From positions 1-7,842 of the forward strand of contig JAHEAM010000165.1 in assembly GCA_024642765.1 (NCBI GenBank): a stretch of DNA of 7,842 bases. Reading direction: 5' to 3'. Positions within the stretch are counted from its first letter, which is position 1. Each line of letters opens with the position of its first letter. Shown in pieces: positions 6,216-7,842 of the stretch. Below the pieces are notes generated by a model, which saw nothing but the letters and a program-made list of their open reading frames with translations, was not told the origin of the DNA and did no database searches. This DNA comes from Planctomycetaceae bacterium (GTDB taxonomy: Bacteria; Planctomycetota; Planctomycetia; Pirellulales; Pirellulaceae). Position numbers and translations under genes: made by a program.

Positions 6216-7205
6216 GTGATCAAACCAATACAAAAACTCAAAAATAGCACTGCAAGCCGCTTTTACAAAGTGGGCATGGTAATTTGCGCGATTTTGTTTT
6301 GGATAAATGGCGTCGCTCATGGGCAATTCGTCGACGCCAACGAGACTCCTCATCTCACGCTGAAGTCAACACAGCATATCGATGATTCAAAGCGAAGCCG
6401 CTCCGCTTTAATCGACGCCCTTGAAAAGACCGATCGTACGCTGCACAATCTCGAGCAGCGCCAACAAGATTTGGGCGGTATTCCTCAACGCACTTCGCTT
6501 CCGAGTTCGTCCTCCTCGCCTCCAGATTTCTTAGAACCCTATCGATCGCCAGAACTGAATTCGATCAAGACAAGAATGCCCAGTGATGAAACTGCCGAAC
6601 ATAGCAGCGATGACTGGCAATTGCGGACGGAGAGTGTGCGCAAACGCCTTGAGATGTTGAATTTAACAATACAACAAGAACGAAAAGGGCATTCTGAAAC
6701 ACCGGAATCAAACGATAGCGCGTCGTTAGATTCGCCAACAATTGATGCAGAATCAACGGATAGCCGGACGGCCGCACAGAATTTCCCTGGCGTAACTGAA
6801 AACTTGGAACCGCCGGTAGTTAACGAGCCGCAACCCGAATCGCTGCCGACGGGGACCGCCATTTTGGCGAATCCTGTGGATCTATTTGAAGTCGCGAACA
6901 GTCTGTTCATGACGGGAAACGCAGCGAAAGCTCTTGAGTACTACAACACAATCGAAAATGATAAACGTGATGAATTCGACCAACTTTGGTTTGATTATAT
7001 GCAGGCCTCCGCCCATCGTCAGTCGGGGGATTTGGAACGTGCCACCAAAAAATACCGCGATGTAGTGGCTCGAAAAGCGAGTGGTGTCAATCAAGAATTA
7101 TCTCAATTTTGGTTGCAGCACATCGAGCAATTGAAAACATCGAAGTCTGGATTTGAAGAAATCGAAGCTCAACTCAATCTGATTGCTCAGGAATTGCAAA
7201 AATGA
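6216..7205 (+). CDS. Exported protein with coiled coils and a TPR-like C-terminal region
   Basis: The product has 329 residues. The GTG start gives a basic N-region (KPIQKLKNSTASRFYK), a hydrophobic core (VICAILFWINGVA) and a likely signal peptidase I site AHG|QF near residue 37. GTG at 6270 or ATG at 6276 would keep the core but lose nearly all of the basic N-region, so 6216 is preferred although its ribosome binding site is weak. Residues about 58-86 (ALIDALEKTDRTLHNLEQRQ) and 133-156 are predicted coiled coil. Residues 90-220 are Ser/Pro/Glu-rich and probably disordered. Residues about 220-329 form TPR-like helices (ANSLFMTGNAAKALEYYNTI, SGDLERATKKYRDVV). It starts 26 nt after the preceding gene and overlaps the next by 4 bp, so the three are very likely one transcript. 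No named family is recognised. A scaffold partner of the upstream TPR-STN protein is plausible from context only. Confidence 0.8.
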   Translation: MIKPIQKLKNSTASRFYKVGMVICAILFWINGVAHGQFVDANETPHLTLKSTQHIDDSKRSRSALIDALEKTDRTLHNLEQRQQDLGGIPQRTSLPSSSSSPPDFLEPYRSPELNSIKTRMPSDETAEHSSDDWQLRTESVRKRLEMLNLTIQQERKGHSETPESNDSASLDSPTIDAESTDSRTAAQNFPGVTENLEPPVVNEPQPESLPTGTAILANPVDLFEVANSLFMTGNAAKALEYYNTIENDKRDEFDQLWFDYMQASAHRQSGDLERATKKYRDVVARKASGVNQELSQFWLQHIEQLKTSKSGFEEIEAQLNLIAQELQK

Positions 7206-7603
7206 ACCAAAACAAAACCGAGACATTTTTGGCGACGATGCAAGATCTTAATCAGCAGTATCTTGTGTCGCGCAACCAACTGAATGAGCTGAAAATCAAG
7301 GCTAAGAATTCTGATTGGAACGAAAGTGTCGCGAGCGAGATCATTGAACAACTCGCCGCCCTGCACGAACGAGGTCGGCAGGCCAATCAAGAATTCACAG
7401 CTCTCGACGAAGAAACCAAAAGATCTGAAAAGACCCAAAGCGCTTTGGCCACCGTTACTGAGCAAATCAAGTCTTTGCTGGCCATCATTGATGAACTTGA
7501 GAATTCCGCCAAACAATCTCGGAATCAATTATTGCCCCAGATCAATGCCAGCATCAGATCCTTCCAAATGCACCGTGCCTATTCGGCAGAAGCATTAGGC
7601 TAA
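7202..7603 (+). CDS. Small helical coiled-coil protein, candidate FlgN/FliT-type flagellar export chaperone
   Basis: The product has 133 residues, is almost wholly charged alpha-helix, and has no signal peptide or membrane segment, so it should be cytosolic. It has an N-terminal helix (TFLATMQDLNQQYLVSRNQL), long heptad-like helices through about residue 110, and a short tail RSFQMHRAYSAEALG. Length, helix content and an aromatic/Gly tail recall FlgN and FliT chaperones, which keep hook-associated proteins FlgK/FlgL and FliD export-competent. The similarity is of type, not a clear family signature. It overlaps the upstream gene through ATGA, and AGGA lies 9 nt before the ATG, so translation is probably coupled. 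A FlgN-like gene near a FlgM-like gene and fliD would be functionally sensible, since flgM and flgN are often adjacent. Alternatively it could be a generic coiled-coil partner of the two TPR proteins. Confidence 0.75.
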   Translation: MNQNKTETFLATMQDLNQQYLVSRNQLNELKIKAKNSDWNESVASEIIEQLAALHERGRQANQEFTALDEETKRSEKTQSALATVTEQIKSLLAIIDELENSAKQSRNQLLPQINASIRSFQMHRAYSAEALG

Positions 7604-7842
7604 TGAGCGAAAATCGTGGTTGCCAATCCGGACGCCAAAGTGCGAGACGGAGCTCATAACGCTGAATCGGTGTAAGATCCCTGATTTAGAAGAGTCAAAT
7701 TCGGCATTTGCATTTTGTGAATGAATGAACCGTTAGACACGTTTTACCGTATCCCATAGAATTCAATCGAATCTTGTGGCAGATCTCCCTATTACGCTCA
7801 AGCGTATTTCCTGCGGCATCACTTTACTTTTGCGGATCGTCC
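7604..7842. other. Terminal stretch without a convincing gene
   Basis: These 239 bases follow the operon. I see no hairpin plus T tract to end the plus-strand transcript. An 18-codon ORF begins in a TAATG overlap at 7603 and ends at 7659, but it has no recognisable feature. GTG at 7776 opens a plus-strand frame to the window edge, and a minus-strand frame enters from the right and stops at 7763-7765. Neither has a supporting ribosome binding site or motif. A 6-bp inverted repeat (TACGCT/AGCGTA) lies at 7793-7806. Confidence 0.6.
7734..7762 (+). promoter_or_regulatory. Sigma-70-type promoter candidate pointing right
   Basis: TAGACA (7734-7739) and TAGAAT (7757-7762) each match the -35 and -10 consensus at 5 of 6, with the ideal 17-nt spacer. 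Transcription would begin near 7769 and read out of the window. This suggests a new transcription unit to the right, separate from the TPR operon. Confidence 0.5.

Noticed and set aside
7603..7659. 18-codon ORF beginning in the TAATG overlap after the coiled-coil gene
   Set aside because: The overlap suggests coupling, but 18 Arg/Ser-rich codons without homology or a clear ribosome binding site are not enough to call a gene.
7776..7842. Possible start of a new plus-strand gene at GTG 7776
   Set aside because: It has no Shine-Dalgarno, only about 22 codons are visible, there is no FlgK-like or other N-terminal motif, and the predicted promoter start is only about 7 nt upstream.

Overview
The window is a flagellar filament locus, most likely from a planctomycete. 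The main clue is the flagellin N-terminal signature GADGPAALVISE, which replaces the usual NSAADDAAGLAIS-type motif. Mid-range base composition, weak ribosome binding sites and neighbouring TPR and STN-domain envelope proteins fit the same phylum. The phylum call is inference from sequence features, not a database match.

Left arm, minus strand, reading from about 3848 down to 1: a short FlgM-like protein (candidate anti-sigma-28), the flagellin, an intrinsic terminator, a perfect 22-bp palindrome, and a long fliD (filament cap). fliD starts at 1861 and is still open at base 1, so its C-terminus lies outside the window. It is the largest minus-strand gene and is easy to miss because it has no stop codon here.

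Centre, 3849-4056: a divergent intergenic region with sigma-28-like -10 boxes on both strands, a perfect TATAAT on the plus strand, a 5-bp inverted repeat and a 9-bp-period direct repeat.

Right arm, plus strand, 4057-7603: a compact three-gene operon. The first product is a 710-residue membrane-anchored protein with an STN-like domain between two TPR-like helical regions. The second is a 329-residue exported protein with coiled coils and a TPR-like C-terminus. The third is a 133-residue cytosolic coiled-coil protein, overlapping the second gene by 4 bp and resembling FlgN/FliT-type export chaperones. The last 239 bases hold no convincing gene but do hold a good sigma-70-type promoter candidate pointing right.

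A coherent reading is that the left arm makes the filament, its cap and a possible checkpoint regulator. The right arm may supply a chaperone and envelope proteins for flagellar assembly. The flagellar role of the first two right-arm genes rests only on position and domain type. The least ordinary items are the TPR-STN-TPR operon, the FliD-like module inside the flagellin, and the two dyads in the leaders of fliD and flagellin.
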